Below, in pieces: positions 1 to 8,080 of a stretch of DNA of 41,239 nt. The stretch's first letter is position 1. Each line of letters opens with the position of its first letter. The position numbers were made by a program, and so were the translations under genes. The DNA comes from an uncultured Salinimicrobium sp. (GTDB taxonomy: Bacteria > Bacteroidota > Bacteroidia > Flavobacteriales > Flavobacteriaceae), in the NCBI GenBank assembly GCA_946887025.1, contig CAMPJY010000005.1, positions 1-41,239 on the forward strand, in the 5' to 3' direction. The notes under the pieces were generated by a model, which ran no database searches, was not told the DNA's origin, and worked only from the letters and a program-made list of their open reading frames with translations.

Positions 1-2
1 GC

Positions 3-512
3 CAGGAAGAGGCGGTGGCCCGGGTACTGGATACCTGGGGGCAACTGGATATACTCGTAGCCAATGCAGGGGTTGGACATTTTGCTCCTGTGGAGGAGCT
101 TACACTCGAGCAGTGGCAACAGACCATAGATACAAACCTGACGGGAGTCTTTTACAGCATCAAGGCCTCCGTTGCAGCATTGAAGAAGTCTCAGGGTTAT
201 ATCTTTACCATTTCCAGCCTGGCAGGAACAAATTTTTTCGCCAATGGCTCTGCCTATAACGCAAGCAAGTTTGGCCTTACCGGTTTCACCCAGGCCGTGA
301 TGCTGGACCTGCGGAATTATGGAATAAAAGTGAGTACCATTATGCCGGGCTCGGTGGCTACCCATTTCAATAATCATTCTCCCTCAGAAGAGGACGCCTG
401 GAAGATTCAGAAAGAAGATATCGGGGAGCTGGTGGTAGACCTTTTGGAAATGAATCCAAGGGCATTGCCAAGCAAAATCGAGATCAGGCCTACTACGCCT
501 CCAAAGAAATAA
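3..512 (+). CDS. Short-chain dehydrogenase/reductase, 5' end missing
   Basis: This is the C-terminal part of a classical SDR oxidoreductase. The reading frame is open to the left edge, so the N-terminal Rossmann motif (TGxxxGIG) lies outside the window and the GTG at 15 is not a real start. Visible family features are the NAG motif in DILVANAGVG, the catalytic serine region TISSLAG, the catalytic YxxxK (YNASK), and the PGSVATHF segment that follows the cofactor site. SDRs of this type use NAD(P)H to reduce or oxidise small carbonyls or alcohols in the cytoplasm, but the substrate cannot be read from sequence. The gene ends just before a hairpin shared with the convergent PfpI gene. Confidence 0.88.
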   Translation, partial: QEEAVARVLDTWGQLDILVANAGVGHFAPVEELTLEQWQQTIDTNLTGVFYSIKASVAALKKSQGYIFTISSLAGTNFFANGSAYNASKFGLTGFTQAVMLDLRNYGIKVSTIMPGSVATHFNNHSPSEEDAWKIQKEDIGELVVDLLEMNPRALPSKIEIRPTTPPKK

Positions 513-524
513 AGGTCTCAGCCC

Positions 525-566
525 AGACCTGACAGGTTTTAAAACCTGCCAGGTCTTTTCTTTTTA
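525..566. terminator. Bidirectional terminator between convergent genes
   Basis: AGACCTGACAGGTTTT (525-540) pairs with AAAACCTGCCAGGTCT (541-556) with a single mismatch. A T-rich run (556-565) follows on the plus strand. An A-rich stretch does not precede the stem strongly, so termination is best supported for the plus-strand SDR gene. The position between two convergent stop codons supports use in both directions. Confidence 0.75.
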
Positions 567-1241
567 CTCCTCTAGTTTCTCCACCAGTACCTCCGCTGCC
601 TTTTTGGAGGAAGCAGGATTCTGTCCGGTGATCAGGTGATGGTCCACCATCACGTATTCGGCCCAGTCTTCGGCCTTGCTGTAATTGGCACCCAGCTGGT
701 TCAGTACATCCTGCACCAGGAAAGGAACCACCTCCGTCAGCCCCACTGCCTCTTCCTCGGTATTGGTGAAGCCCGTGACGTTCTTGCCTCTTACTATAGG
801 GCGCTCGTGATCCATGGCATTTTTAAGAACCCCGGGGGCATGACATACAAAAGCCATGGGTTTCTTTTCGGCATAGAATTCTTCGATCAGGGAAATGGAT
901 TTCAGATCATTGGTCAGGTCCCATAAGGGCCCGTGGCCTCCGGGATAAAATACGGCGTCATATTCAGAAGACTCCACATGTTCCAGCTTTTTGGTGTGGG
1001 CCAGTTTGTTCTTCAGTTCCTCATCGCTGTCAAACCTGCGGGTGGACTCCGTCTGTGAATCCTCGGTGGTGCTCGAGGGATCTATGGGCGGCTGGCCGCC
1101 TTTCGGGGAAGCCAGGGTAATATCATAACCCGCATCGGCAAAGACATAATAGGGAGCTGCAAATTCTTCCACCCAGAATCCCGTTTTTTTATCGGTATCG
1201 CCCAGCTGCTCGTGGGAGGTAAGGACCATCAATATTTTCAT
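564..1241 (-). CDS. DJ-1/PfpI family protein (type 1 glutamine amidotransferase-like)
   Basis: A 225-residue protein of the DJ-1/PfpI superfamily, in the Hsp31/HchA-like branch. The nucleophile elbow is FVCHAPG with Cys133 followed by His134. An acidic residue near Glu25/26 (WVEEFAAPYY) would complete the usual triad, and PGGHGPLWDL (about 100-109) is the conserved loop. Members act as glyoxalase III/deglycase-like enzymes or stress chaperones, and the sequence does not separate these. No signal peptide is present, so it is cytoplasmic. The gene is monocistronic, convergent with the SDR gene and divergent from the membrane protein at 1412. The upstream region is AT-rich, with only a weak -7-like TAAATTTA. 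Confidence 0.88.
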   Translation of the reverse strand: MKILMVLTSHEQLGDTDKKTGFWVEEFAAPYYVFADAGYDITLASPKGGQPPIDPSSTTEDSQTESTRRFDSDEELKNKLAHTKKLEHVESSEYDAVFYPGGHGPLWDLTNDLKSISLIEEFYAEKKPMAFVCHAPGVLKNAMDHERPIVRGKNVTGFTNTEEEAVGLTEVVPFLVQDVLNQLGANYSKAEDWAEYVMVDHHLITGQNPASSKKAAEVLVEKLEE

Positions 1242-1406
1242 AAGTTCAGTTTTTTGTATTAATTAAAGACTTCTTCATAAATTTACGAATCCATAGGCTT
1301 TACAGCCAACAGGCGGGTCATAATTAAAGGTTAAAGGGGGGACAGGACCTTTGGCACGCGGGAAATCGCGTACACAAGAATGAGGATGTCTTTCCCCAAT
1401 ATAAAG

Positions 1407-1414
1407 TATCTTTG
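1407..1414 (+). promoter_or_regulatory. TATCTTTG, possible Bacteroidota -7 element
   Basis: TATCTTTG is an exact match to the Bacteroidota -7 consensus TAnnTTTG. It overlaps the TTG codon that opens the following long reading frame. I see no TTG -33 element at the expected 17-23 bp upstream, so the match may be fortuitous. If real, transcription would start near 1420 and translation further downstream. Confidence 0.3.
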
Positions 1415-3673
1415 AATGACAAAACAATTGACAGCTTGTCCAGATTCAAAACATTTTTTCGATCCATAACAGCCCTTGTGGGGAGTTCTGAATTTGCCCG
1501 GGCGGCAGCCATAGCGGTGGCAGTGGTGCTTCCCCTGGTGATTTCCGCACAATTCGACGCCCTGTCCTTTGGAATTTCCATGGCCGTTGGGGTATTCCTG
1601 AGTTCCCCGAGTGATGTTCCCGGGACCCTCAAGCGAAGGGTGCTGGGAATTCTGGCTTCCATATTTACTGCCGTATCCGCCTCCATCGTGGCGGGATATG
1701 CTGTAGGAAACCTCTTTATTTTCCTGCCCCTGTTACTGCTGCTGATCTTCGCTTTTTCCATCATTACGGTATACGGCTTCAGGGCTTCCCTGGTCTCCTT
1801 CTCAGGTCTGATGGCGGTGGTGCTGAGCATGGTTACCCTGACCTCAGAGGTGGAGGTCTGGCAACATGCCCTCTGGATCGGGATCGGGGGTTTCTGGTAC
1901 CTTTTCTTCAGCCTGTTCCTATATTTCCTGAACCCCAAAAGGCAATCTGAAGAATTCCTTGAGGAAACATTCGCAATAACTGCCCAATACCTGAGAGTGC
2001 GGAACAGATTAATGGGAGCACCTGAAAAAACCAGGAAAGAGCTGGAGCTGGAACTTGCAAATCTGCAGACCGACCTGAACAAGAACCATGAAACGGTACG
2101 GGAACTGCTGATTTCCAAAAGACAGAACTCAGGTAGGTCCAGCGATGCGAGGAAAAAACTGCTGATCTTCATGGAACTGGTCGATATTCTCGAACTGGGA
2201 ATGGCGAATCCGGTGAACTATAGGAAAATGGATTCCCTGTTCCCAACCGATAACGAGCCCCTCAGTCGGCTGAAGGAGTGGACAGGCCTGATGGCGGCAG
2301 AGCTGGATAGGATAAAGCAGCATCTGAAGCATCGAAAAAAATTTAATCCCGAACCCAGGCTATTAGAGTTGTCGGACGAATTGCGCCAGCAGTCCTTTCC
2401 CCAGGCTTCCAATGATCATGAAAAAAACCTGATCCTGCGTGGACTGTACCACTTTAAGGAAAAACAGTTTCAGAAAATCATGGCGATCGAAAGACTGCTG
2501 CAGGACCTGGAGGTGGATGAGAAGATCAGCATTAAAAGAAAGGACGCCATTAAATTCATCCCTACTCAGGAATTCGCATATAAAACCCTGCTTGACAATC
2601 TCGACCTCAGTTCCCCCATCTTCAGGCATTCCCTGAGACTCAGTGTCATCGTCCTGATAGGCTTCGGCATTGGAGAGCTGCTCGGGCTCCAGAATTCATA
2701 CTGGATTCTGTTAACCAGCATCGTGATCATGCGCCCCGGCTACGCCCTCACCAAAACGCGGTCCAAGGAACGAACCCTGGGAACTCTGATAGGGGGCGCC
2801 ATTGCAGCGGGCATTATTTTCCTGACACAGGATCCCATAATTTATGGCATCTTAGCCTTCATCACCTTTATTATTGCCTTTTCCACCCTCCAGAAAAATT
2901 ATAAGACCTCTGCCGCCTTCATCACGCTCAACATCGTTTTTGTATACGGCCTCATCGCCCCAAATGCTTTCGAGGTGATCGAGTTTCGGGTGCTGGATAC
3001 GCTGATAGGAGCAGGGCTGGCTTTTGTTGGAAATGCCTTCCTGTGGCCCAGCTGGGAGTACAAGAGCATTAACCTGAGCATAGTCCAAAGCCTGAAGGAC
3101 AATCAGAAGTACCTGGAGGAGATACGCCTGTTTTATGAACATGAGTCCACGGTCCCTGCGAGTTATAAATATTCGAGAAAAGAAGCTTTCCTGGCAATGG
3201 GAAATCTCAATGCCGCCTTCCAAAGAATGACACAGGAGCCGAAATCGAAACAGAAAAATCTGAGGGAGGTGTATGAAATTGTAAGCCTTCTCCAGGAAAT
3301 GCTGTTCTCCGCTGCTTCCCTGGGAAGTTTTATCAAAACCCATCAAACCACAAAGGCCTCTGTGCATTTCAGGAACCTGATTTCTGCCATCCAGGCCAAC
3401 TTATCCAATGCGGTCGATATCCTCGAAGAACAGCCCGCAGGAGAAGGCCACGACAGGGAAGAGGTAGCAGAAGCTCGGTTTTATTTCAAGAACATGCTGA
3501 AGGAGCTGGTGGAAGAAAGACAACTGGAGATTGAGGAAAAGATGACGGAGCCTTCAATCCTTCCCCAGCGCATCCAGGAGGCCCAGATGGTCATGGACCA
3601 GTTGACCTGGCTGCTGGAGATCTCCGAAAACCTGAAAGGGCTGGTGCGGAAAATACTTGACCCCAAACCTTGA
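1412..3673 (+). CDS. FUSC/YccS-type inner-membrane protein
   Basis: A roughly 750-residue membrane protein with the duplicated layout of YccS/FUSC proteins. An N-terminal cluster of hydrophobic helices (about residues 30-180) is followed by a long charged cytoplasmic region rich in coiled-coil-like heptads. A second hydrophobic cluster (about 400-530) carries the FUSC_2 fold, and the C-terminus is soluble. Relatives are linked to aromatic acid or fusaric acid export, though most are uncharacterised. The start is uncertain. The frame has no ATG near its beginning, and TTG 1412 coincides with a TATCTTTG promoter-like motif. TTG 1436 or GTG 1478 would also leave the first membrane helix intact. 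Confidence 0.85.
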   Translation: MNDKTIDSLSRFKTFFRSITALVGSSEFARAAAIAVAVVLPLVISAQFDALSFGISMAVGVFLSSPSDVPGTLKRRVLGILASIFTAVSASIVAGYAVGNLFIFLPLLLLLIFAFSIITVYGFRASLVSFSGLMAVVLSMVTLTSEVEVWQHALWIGIGGFWYLFFSLFLYFLNPKRQSEEFLEETFAITAQYLRVRNRLMGAPEKTRKELELELANLQTDLNKNHETVRELLISKRQNSGRSSDARKKLLIFMELVDILELGMANPVNYRKMDSLFPTDNEPLSRLKEWTGLMAAELDRIKQHLKHRKKFNPEPRLLELSDELRQQSFPQASNDHEKNLILRGLYHFKEKQFQKIMAIERLLQDLEVDEKISIKRKDAIKFIPTQEFAYKTLLDNLDLSSPIFRHSLRLSVIVLIGFGIGELLGLQNSYWILLTSIVIMRPGYALTKTRSKERTLGTLIGGAIAAGIIFLTQDPIIYGILAFITFIIAFSTLQKNYKTSAAFITLNIVFVYGLIAPNAFEVIEFRVLDTLIGAGLAFVGNAFLWPSWEYKSINLSIVQSLKDNQKYLEEIRLFYEHESTVPASYKYSRKEAFLAMGNLNAAFQRMTQEPKSKQKNLREVYEIVSLLQEMLFSAASLGSFIKTHQTTKASVHFRNLISAIQANLSNAVDILEEQPAGEGHDREEVAEARFYFKNMLKELVEERQLEIEEKMTEPSILPQRIQEAQMVMDQLTWLLEISENLKGLVRKILDPKP

Positions 3674-3678
3674 TTCTC

Positions 3679-3743
3679 CCGCAGGTAGCGCAGATCTCGC
3701 AGATATTTGGAATTTGGAATTTTAATTTTTGGAATTTTTTTCA
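3679..3743. repeat. Intergenic low-complexity modules (CGCAGAT and TTGGAATTT)
   Basis: CGCAGAT occurs at 3689-3695 and 3698-3704. It is followed by three near-copies of TTGGAATTT within 3707-3740. The CGCAGAT unit recurs three times in each of two other gaps in this window (20440-20478 and 31225-31253), which points to a dispersed intergenic repeat family. Confidence 0.5.
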
Positions 3744-3752
3744 AACCATAAA

Positions 3753-3771
3753 GCCACCCTTGTGAGGTGGC
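3753..3771 (-). terminator. Hairpin downstream of the 35-residue gene
   Basis: GCCACC (3753-3758) pairs with GGTGGC (3766-3771) around a 7-nt loop. Read on the minus strand the stem follows the small gene's stop (3806) by 35 nt and leads into a T-rich run. The run is interrupted (TTTATGGTTTG), so this is a moderate terminator call. Confidence 0.45.
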
Positions 3772-3805
3772 CTGATAAATAACCGATAATAATGTATCGC
3801 CTGAA

Positions 3806-3913
3806 CTAGCGTTTAGACTGTTGATCTTTGGTGGAGCCTTGTCTGGTGGTTCCTGATTTCTTCTGATCCGACTTTTGTCCTTTTCCTTGATTAGAACTAC
3901 CTTGATTTGCCAT
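3806..3913 (-). CDS. Small Gln/Ser/Lys/Gly-rich protein, 35 residues
   Basis: A short frame running from ATG at 3913 to TAG at 3806 encodes 35 residues. It starts MANQGSSNQGKGQKS and ends KDQQSKR, almost wholly Gln, Ser, Gly, Lys and Thr, and is strongly basic. There is no hydrophobic segment, so it should be soluble and probably disordered. It has a plausible minus-strand promoter (3927-3960) and a downstream hairpin (3753-3771), which raises the case that it is real. I recall similar tiny basic, Gln/Gly-rich proteins annotated in Flavobacteriia, but their function is unknown. It lies in the 441-bp gap between the FUSC gene and cysE, which otherwise holds only low-complexity sequence. Confidence 0.6.
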   Translation of the reverse strand: MANQGSSNQGKGQKSDQKKSGTTRQGSTKDQQSKR

Positions 3914-3926
3914 AATACATTAATTT

Positions 3927-3960
3927 TAAAGTTATTAGTTGATTAAATTTACTACAAAAA
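3927..3960 (-). promoter_or_regulatory. Candidate promoter of the 35-residue gene
   Basis: On the minus strand TTTTTG (3955-3960) is followed after 20 nt by TAACTTTA (3927-3934), close to the TTG/TAnnTTTG pair. Transcription would begin about 7-10 nt upstream of the ATG at 3913. Confidence 0.4.
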
Positions 3961-4114
3961 GCTTTGGAAGGGAGGAAAGCAAAAAGACTTTAACGTGTAT
4001 TTTAGAGTTAAAAAAATGTTAGACCTTCTCATTTTCCACAGATTTTCCAGCAGCAAGTGTTAGTAATTTCTACCTTTAGAGTGCCTTCCACTAAATTTAA
4101 TCATTCATCCGTTT

Positions 4115-4903
4115 ATGGATTTTAAAAGGATAATCAGCGAAATTGAAAACCAGAAGCAGTTACCCAACCTCCGTCTCCGAATAAAGGAGGAAACCGAGGC
4201 TTTCACCAAGGACCTTTTCTATACGCTTTTTGATGAAGATACCCCAGTGGAAGCCAATCTTCTGAAACTCGGTCGACAGTTCGCGGACCTGGCGGACCTT
4301 GTATGCTGGGAACCTGACAAGCCCTGTAAGGATATCTGGGAACAATACCTTCAGAAACTCCCTTCCATCCTTGAAAAGCTGAACCTGGATGCCAAAGCCA
4401 TAGCTGACAACGATCCCGCAGCCAATTCCGTGGAAGAAGTATATCTTTCCTATCCCGGATTCTTCGCCATTGCCATCTACAGGCTCAGCCACGAACTCTA
4501 TAAGGTAGGCCTTCCTCTGGTTCCCCGATTGATGACGGAATGCTCCCACCGATTGACAGGTACAGATATAAATCCCGGCGCCAGCATTGGAAATTCCTTT
4601 TTTATAGATCATGCCACAGGAGTGGTGATAGGGGAGACTGCCGTGATAAAGGATCAGGTGAAGATCTATCAGGGCGTAACCCTGGGGGCCCTTTATGTGG
4701 AGCGAGGCATGAGGAATAAAAAGAGACATCCTACTATAGAAAACAATGTGACTATTTATGCCAACGCGACTATTCTTGGAGGCGATACCGTGATAGGTGC
4801 CAACAGCATTATAGGCGGGAATGCCTGGCTCACCTCCTCGGTGCCTGAAAATTCCATCGTAACCCATTCCCCTACCATCAACATCAAAAATTATCAGAGA
4901 TGA
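4115..4903 (+). CDS. cysE: Serine O-acetyltransferase
   Basis: Transfers acetyl from acetyl-CoA to L-serine to give O-acetylserine, the first step of cysteine synthesis, in the cytoplasm. The 262-residue protein has the alpha-helical N-terminal half and a left-handed beta-helix of hexapeptide repeats (about 150-250). Asp151 (TGTDINP) and His166 (FIDHATG) match the catalytic Asp/His pair, with the same 15-residue spacing as in E. coli CysE. It overlaps cysM by 4 nt (ATGA), so the two are translationally coupled. A near-consensus -7 element, TACCTTTA, lies at 4071-4078. The name epsC is also used for this family in annotations. Confidence 0.95.
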   Translation: MDFKRIISEIENQKQLPNLRLRIKEETEAFTKDLFYTLFDEDTPVEANLLKLGRQFADLADLVCWEPDKPCKDIWEQYLQKLPSILEKLNLDAKAIADNDPAANSVEEVYLSYPGFFAIAIYRLSHELYKVGLPLVPRLMTECSHRLTGTDINPGASIGNSFFIDHATGVVIGETAVIKDQVKIYQGVTLGALYVERGMRNKKRHPTIENNVTIYANATILGGDTVIGANSIIGGNAWLTSSVPENSIVTHSPTINIKNYQR

Positions 4904-5787
4904 CCCATTCTATTCTAGATCTTATTGGCAATACCCCCCTTGTAAAAGCCCGGCGGCTGATAACCAATCCGAAAGTGGAGCTGTACTTCAAACTGGAAGG
5001 TCAGAATCCCGGAGGAAGTGTTAAGGACCGGCCCGCCTACAATATGATAAAGAGCGCCCTTGAACGCGGCGACATCACCAAAAAATCAAAACTCATTGAA
5101 GCTACCAGCGGAAACACCGGGATAGCCCTTGCCCTGATAGCCGGGGTACTGGGACTTGATATCGAACTGGTCATGCCCGAGAATTCTACCATCGAACGCG
5201 TACATACCATGAGAGCCTATGGCGCCAAGGTTACCCTCACCAGCGCCGATATAGGAATAGAGGGTGCAAGGGATTATGCCGAGGCCAAGATGAAGGACGA
5301 AGGTTATTTTATGATCAACCAGTTTGCGAACGACGATAACTGGAAAGCCCATTATCTGTCCACCGGCCCCGAGATTTGGAACGACACCCATCAGAAGATC
5401 ACTCATTTCGTGTCTTCCATGGGAACCACAGGCACCATCATGGGGGTGTCGACCTTCCTTAAGGAAAAGAATGACCAGGTCCAGATAGTAGGCGTGCAGC
5501 CCACAGACAATGCCAAAATTCCGGGCATCAGAAAATGGCCCCAGGAGTACCTTCCAAAAATCTTTAACCCGAATAAAGTGGACAGGATCCTTGAAGTAAG
5601 CGAGGAAGAAGCCAATGCCATGAGCATACGCCTCTGTGAGGAGGAAGGCATCTTTGGAGGCATAAGCAGCGGCGGTGCAGCCGCAGCGGCGCTTAGACTG
5701 TGCCAGGAGCTGGAAGAAGGCGTAGTGGTGAGTGTAGTCTGCGACCGAGGGGACAGGTACCTTTCTTCAAATGTTTTTGGAGTATAA
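4900..5787 (+). CDS. cysM: Cysteine synthase B (O-acetylserine sulfhydrylase)
   Basis: A PLP enzyme that joins O-acetylserine with sulfide (or thiosulfate in CysM types) to form cysteine. It acts directly after the product of the overlapping upstream gene. The PLP lysine is Lys42 in GGSVKDRPA. The SGNTG loop (70-74) and the GISSGG phosphate-binding loop near residue 255 are intact. Length (295 residues) and the short C-terminus match CysM rather than the longer CysK. The ATG overlaps the cysE stop as ATGA. The gene ends at the edge of a strongly structured non-coding region. Confidence 0.94.
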   Translation: MTHSILDLIGNTPLVKARRLITNPKVELYFKLEGQNPGGSVKDRPAYNMIKSALERGDITKKSKLIEATSGNTGIALALIAGVLGLDIELVMPENSTIERVHTMRAYGAKVTLTSADIGIEGARDYAEAKMKDEGYFMINQFANDDNWKAHYLSTGPEIWNDTHQKITHFVSSMGTTGTIMGVSTFLKEKNDQVQIVGVQPTDNAKIPGIRKWPQEYLPKIFNPNKVDRILEVSEEEANAMSIRLCEEEGIFGGISSGGAAAAALRLCQELEEGVVVSVVCDRGDRYLSSNVFGV

Positions 5788-5800
5788 AACTCTGGCCGAC

Positions 5801-5975
5801 TCCCTATCACCTTCGTACCATCTCCGTACCAGGTCCCAGTAAAACAGGGGGTAAACGGTCTATAAACAGGCTATATACAGGCTCCCAGGCCTGTATATAG
5901 CCTGTTTAACGCCTGTAAATAGCTTGTTTAGAGGCTGTTTAATACGGAGTTGGTAGGGCGCAGGTCGGGAGTTGG
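5801..5975. repeat. Nested imperfect palindrome with degenerate internal repeats
   Basis: The core is a perfect 19-bp inverted repeat, AAACAGGCTATATACAGGC (5864-5882) and its complement (5889-5907), around the 6-nt loop TCCCAG. A degenerate copy of the right arm follows at 5911-5930, and a fragment of it at 5931-5941. Outside this, 5801-5831 and about 5942-5975 also pair imperfectly (about 22 of 31 positions; best at ACCATCTCCGTA against TACGGAGTTGGT). There is no coding potential. It could be a non-autonomous mobile element, a dispersed repeat, or an RNA hairpin terminating the cys operon, although no T-run follows the core. Confidence 0.75.
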
Positions 5976-6046
5976 TACCATGCAGGCCAAAGCTTTTAGT
6001 ACAAATGCCGCTCTTCTGAAGCTGGTGGAGGGGGAATGTTAATTTT

Positions 6047-6142
6047 TACAAAGATATCTCTCCTCCGGAGGTAAAAAGAACACTGGAAGGGCGAAATCTT
6101 TGTAGAAAGTATATCTCACACAACATAGCCCCTGAGGGGCTA
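6047..6142. repeat. Multi-hairpin intergenic element
   Basis: Three dyads lie within 96 bp. TACAAAGAT (6047-6055) pairs with ATCTTTGTA (6096-6104). Between them sits the self-complementary CCTCCGGAGG (6062-6071). TAGCCCC-TGA-GGGGCTA (6126-6142) follows. The arrangement resembles REP-type dispersed elements. It sits 30 bp beyond the stop of the minus-strand regulator gene and could also help terminate that operon. Confidence 0.6.
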
Positions 6143-6171
6143 CACCTTATATAACTTGTGAAACGGCCACT

Positions 6172-6867
6172 TTAGCCCAGGATCAGGTCCTTCGCCTCCT
6201 TCAGGTAACTTCTCCCAATGGTATATCTCACCCCGCCGATCTCAATGCTGTTGCCTTCCAGGGTTTCCACCTTATCCAGGGCAACAGTAAAGGATCTGTG
6301 GATGCGGATGAAGCGGTCCTGTGGCAGGTTGTCGGTAAAATTGGTGAGGGTTTCGTGAACGACCATTTTGTTGGTCCGGGTAATGATCTTGATATAATCC
6401 TTCAGACTTTCCACCACCAGAATATCCTCCAGGTACACCTTCTTCATCTTTTTCTTGTCGATCTTCACGAACAGGTGCTCCCTCTCAGGAACAGAAGTCT
6501 TATTAGGCTGGGTCTGTTTCTCCAGGGCCTTGTTCACCGCCATCAGGAATCGGGGGAAGGGAATGGGTTTTACCAGATAATCCAGCACCTCCAGCTCGTA
6601 ACCCTGTAAGGCGTATTCGGTATGGGCGGTGGTTAGGATCACCATAGGACGCTGCTCAAGGGTTTTCAGAAAGCTGATTCCGTCCAGCAGGGGCATATTT
6701 ATATCAAGAAACAACAGGTCCACGCGGTTGCTCCTGAGGTATTCCAGGCCATCAAGAGGACTGTTGAAGCTCTGCGGCGGGGCCACCTCTTTGATCTGTG
6801 AAAGGTAATTCCGGATCACGTTCACTGCCAGGGGTTCATCGTCAAGGATAAGGCATTTCAGGCTCAT
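6172..6867 (-). CDS. LytTR family response regulator
   Basis: A two-domain cytoplasmic transcription regulator of 231 residues. The receiver domain spans about 1-120, with the acidic pocket Asp9/Asp10, phospho-acceptor Asp55 (FLDINMP), Thr80 and Lys100 (LVKPI). A LytTR DNA-binding domain (about 128-228) contains FIRIHRSFTVAL and the GGVRYTIGRSYL end typical of the family. It overlaps the upstream kinase gene by 4 nt, so the two form one operon and one phosphorelay. The operon is divergent from the N-glycan PUL, which is the only hint of a target. LytTR regulators are not the usual PUL regulators, so a link is inference. Confidence 0.93.
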   Translation of the reverse strand: MSLKCLILDDEPLAVNVIRNYLSQIKEVAPPQSFNSPLDGLEYLRSNRVDLLFLDINMPLLDGISFLKTLEQRPMVILTTAHTEYALQGYELEVLDYLVKPIPFPRFLMAVNKALEKQTQPNKTSVPEREHLFVKIDKKKMKKVYLEDILVVESLKDYIKIITRTNKMVVHETLTNFTDNLPQDRFIRIHRSFTVALDKVETLEGNSIEIGGVRYTIGRSYLKEAKDLILG

Positions 6868-7949
6868 CGTAATTTCAAATTTAATTCCACAATATAATTT
6901 TCTTCGTCTTCATAATTTTTCAGCTCATATTCCCCGGGCTTGTATCCCAGTTCCAGGCGCTTCCTCACATTGGCTATGCCTATGCCTCCGGGTCCCTTGA
7001 TGCGGTTCCCGTTCAGTTCCTGGGGGAGGGTATTGCTGATCCGGAAGAACAGGCGATTCTGTTCCACCCGGAATTTTATCAGGATCTCTATATGGCCCCG
7101 GGTGCGGTTGGCGCCGTGTTTAAAGGCATTTTCTATGAAAGGGATCAGCAGCAGGGAAGCTATATGCTTATTCTGAATATCCCCGTTCACCTCCATTTCC
7201 AACTTAAGCCTGTCGCCATAACGGATGCGTTCCAGATCGAGATAATTCTGAATACAGGCGATCTCCTTCTGAAGCTCCTGTTTCCCTTCGGAAGTCTCGT
7301 ACAGCAGGTAGCGCATATATTCTGACAGGCCCAGGACGATTTCCGGGGCTTTTGGCGATCTGTCGAGGGTGAGAGCGTAGATATTATTGAGAGTGTTGAA
7401 CAGGAAATGCGGAGAGATCTGCGCCCTCAGGAACCTTAGTTCGGTTTGCAATTTGGTTTTCTCCAGTTTCGAGGCCCGGCGGGATTCTCGCATCCAGTCG
7501 ATGGTGAGTTTTATGGCCGAGACAAAGGAAACTACATAGAATTCCCCGATCATCATGTTCAGTAGATAATTGAAGGTCGGACTGGAGGTGACCTCGGGAC
7601 CTTCGGGCCAGACGTTGGTGCTGATCAGCAGGAAGGTCAGGTAATATTTCAGCAGGACCATGAAAAAGATGGCGAGCAGAAGGCTTCCCATGAACAGGAG
7701 GATCTTCCGTTTCTTCAGAAATTTGGGCACCAGCAGGTAGATGGTGAAATAACATAGGGCCATGTGAATGGGAAATCCGAGCAGGTTTCCCTTCAGGGAC
7801 AGCATATAATCGTTGTAATAACTTCCCCACCTGGCAAGGTTGAAAAGGAAGTACACCAGCCAGAACAGCACGTGATGCACCGGCAGGATCTCATACTTTG
7901 AAGGCGTATGGATCCTCAGTTTTTTCTGAATCTTACTGGTCAACGACAT
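6864..7949 (-). CDS. LytS/YehU-type sensor histidine kinase
   Basis: A 361-residue membrane sensor. Four hydrophobic segments (about 24-41, 55-75, 83-110 and 129-150) form the input module without a large periplasmic domain. A short coiled linker (about 152-172) leads to the His_kinase domain, with His181 in QISPHFLFNTLNNIY as phospho-acceptor. The ATPase part has the N-box LLLIPFIENAFKHG and the glycine-rich GPGGIGIANV. It should phosphorylate the LytTR regulator encoded in the overlapping downstream gene. The signal is unknown. The start at 7949 gives 131 bp to the divergent GH92 gene. Confidence 0.92.
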   Translation of the reverse strand: MSLTSKIQKKLRIHTPSKYEILPVHHVLFWLVYFLFNLARWGSYYNDYMLSLKGNLLGFPIHMALCYFTIYLLVPKFLKKRKILLFMGSLLLAIFFMVLLKYYLTFLLISTNVWPEGPEVTSSPTFNYLLNMMIGEFYVVSFVSAIKLTIDWMRESRRASKLEKTKLQTELRFLRAQISPHFLFNTLNNIYALTLDRSPKAPEIVLGLSEYMRYLLYETSEGKQELQKEIACIQNYLDLERIRYGDRLKLEMEVNGDIQNKHIASLLLIPFIENAFKHGANRTRGHIEILIKFRVEQNRLFFRISNTLPQELNGNRIKGPGGIGIANVRKRLELGYKPGEYELKNYEDEENYIVELNLKLR

Positions 7950-8036
7950 CAGCTTTTTTTGTTGTTTGGCCCGCCACAGCTGTCATTGGTCTAATTTGTT
8001 TTTCCGAACAGCCAGATTTTCCAAATATTTAAGGTC

Positions 8037-8070
8037 TAAAGTTAAAGAAATGTTATCACAGCCATAACAA
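8037..8070 (-). promoter_or_regulatory. Candidate promoter of the kinase-regulator operon
   Basis: On the minus strand TTTTTTG (complement of 8068-8074) precedes TAACTTTA (complement of 8037-8044) by 23 nt, at the upper end of the accepted spacing. The same TAACTTTA variant appears before the 35-residue gene. Confidence 0.28.
8051..8069. promoter_or_regulatory. Dyad TGTTAT-N7-ATAACA before the first PUL gene
   Basis: A perfect 6-bp inverted repeat with a 7-nt spacer ends 11 bp upstream of the GH92 ATG (8081), inside the 131-bp divergent intergenic region. The placement suits an operator that could affect both directions. The same gap also holds GGTCTAA twice, at 7988-7994 and 8033-8039. No exact TAnnTTTG is visible for the plus-strand operon. 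Operator function is inferred only from symmetry and position. Confidence 0.33.
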
Positions 8071-8080
8071 AAAACGATAA

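Noticed and set aside
15..17. GTG as the start of the SDR gene
   Set aside because: The cofactor-binding N-terminus of an SDR is missing and the frame is open to the left edge.
1324..2172. Long minus-strand frame (282 codons) opposite the FUSC gene
   Set aside because: Composition is typical antisense shadow (Ser/Arg/Thr-rich, no domain), and the plus strand encodes a recognisable membrane protein.
4160..4867. Minus-strand frame of 235 codons opposite cysE
   Set aside because: Shadow of the hexapeptide-repeat coding sequence; no independent signals.
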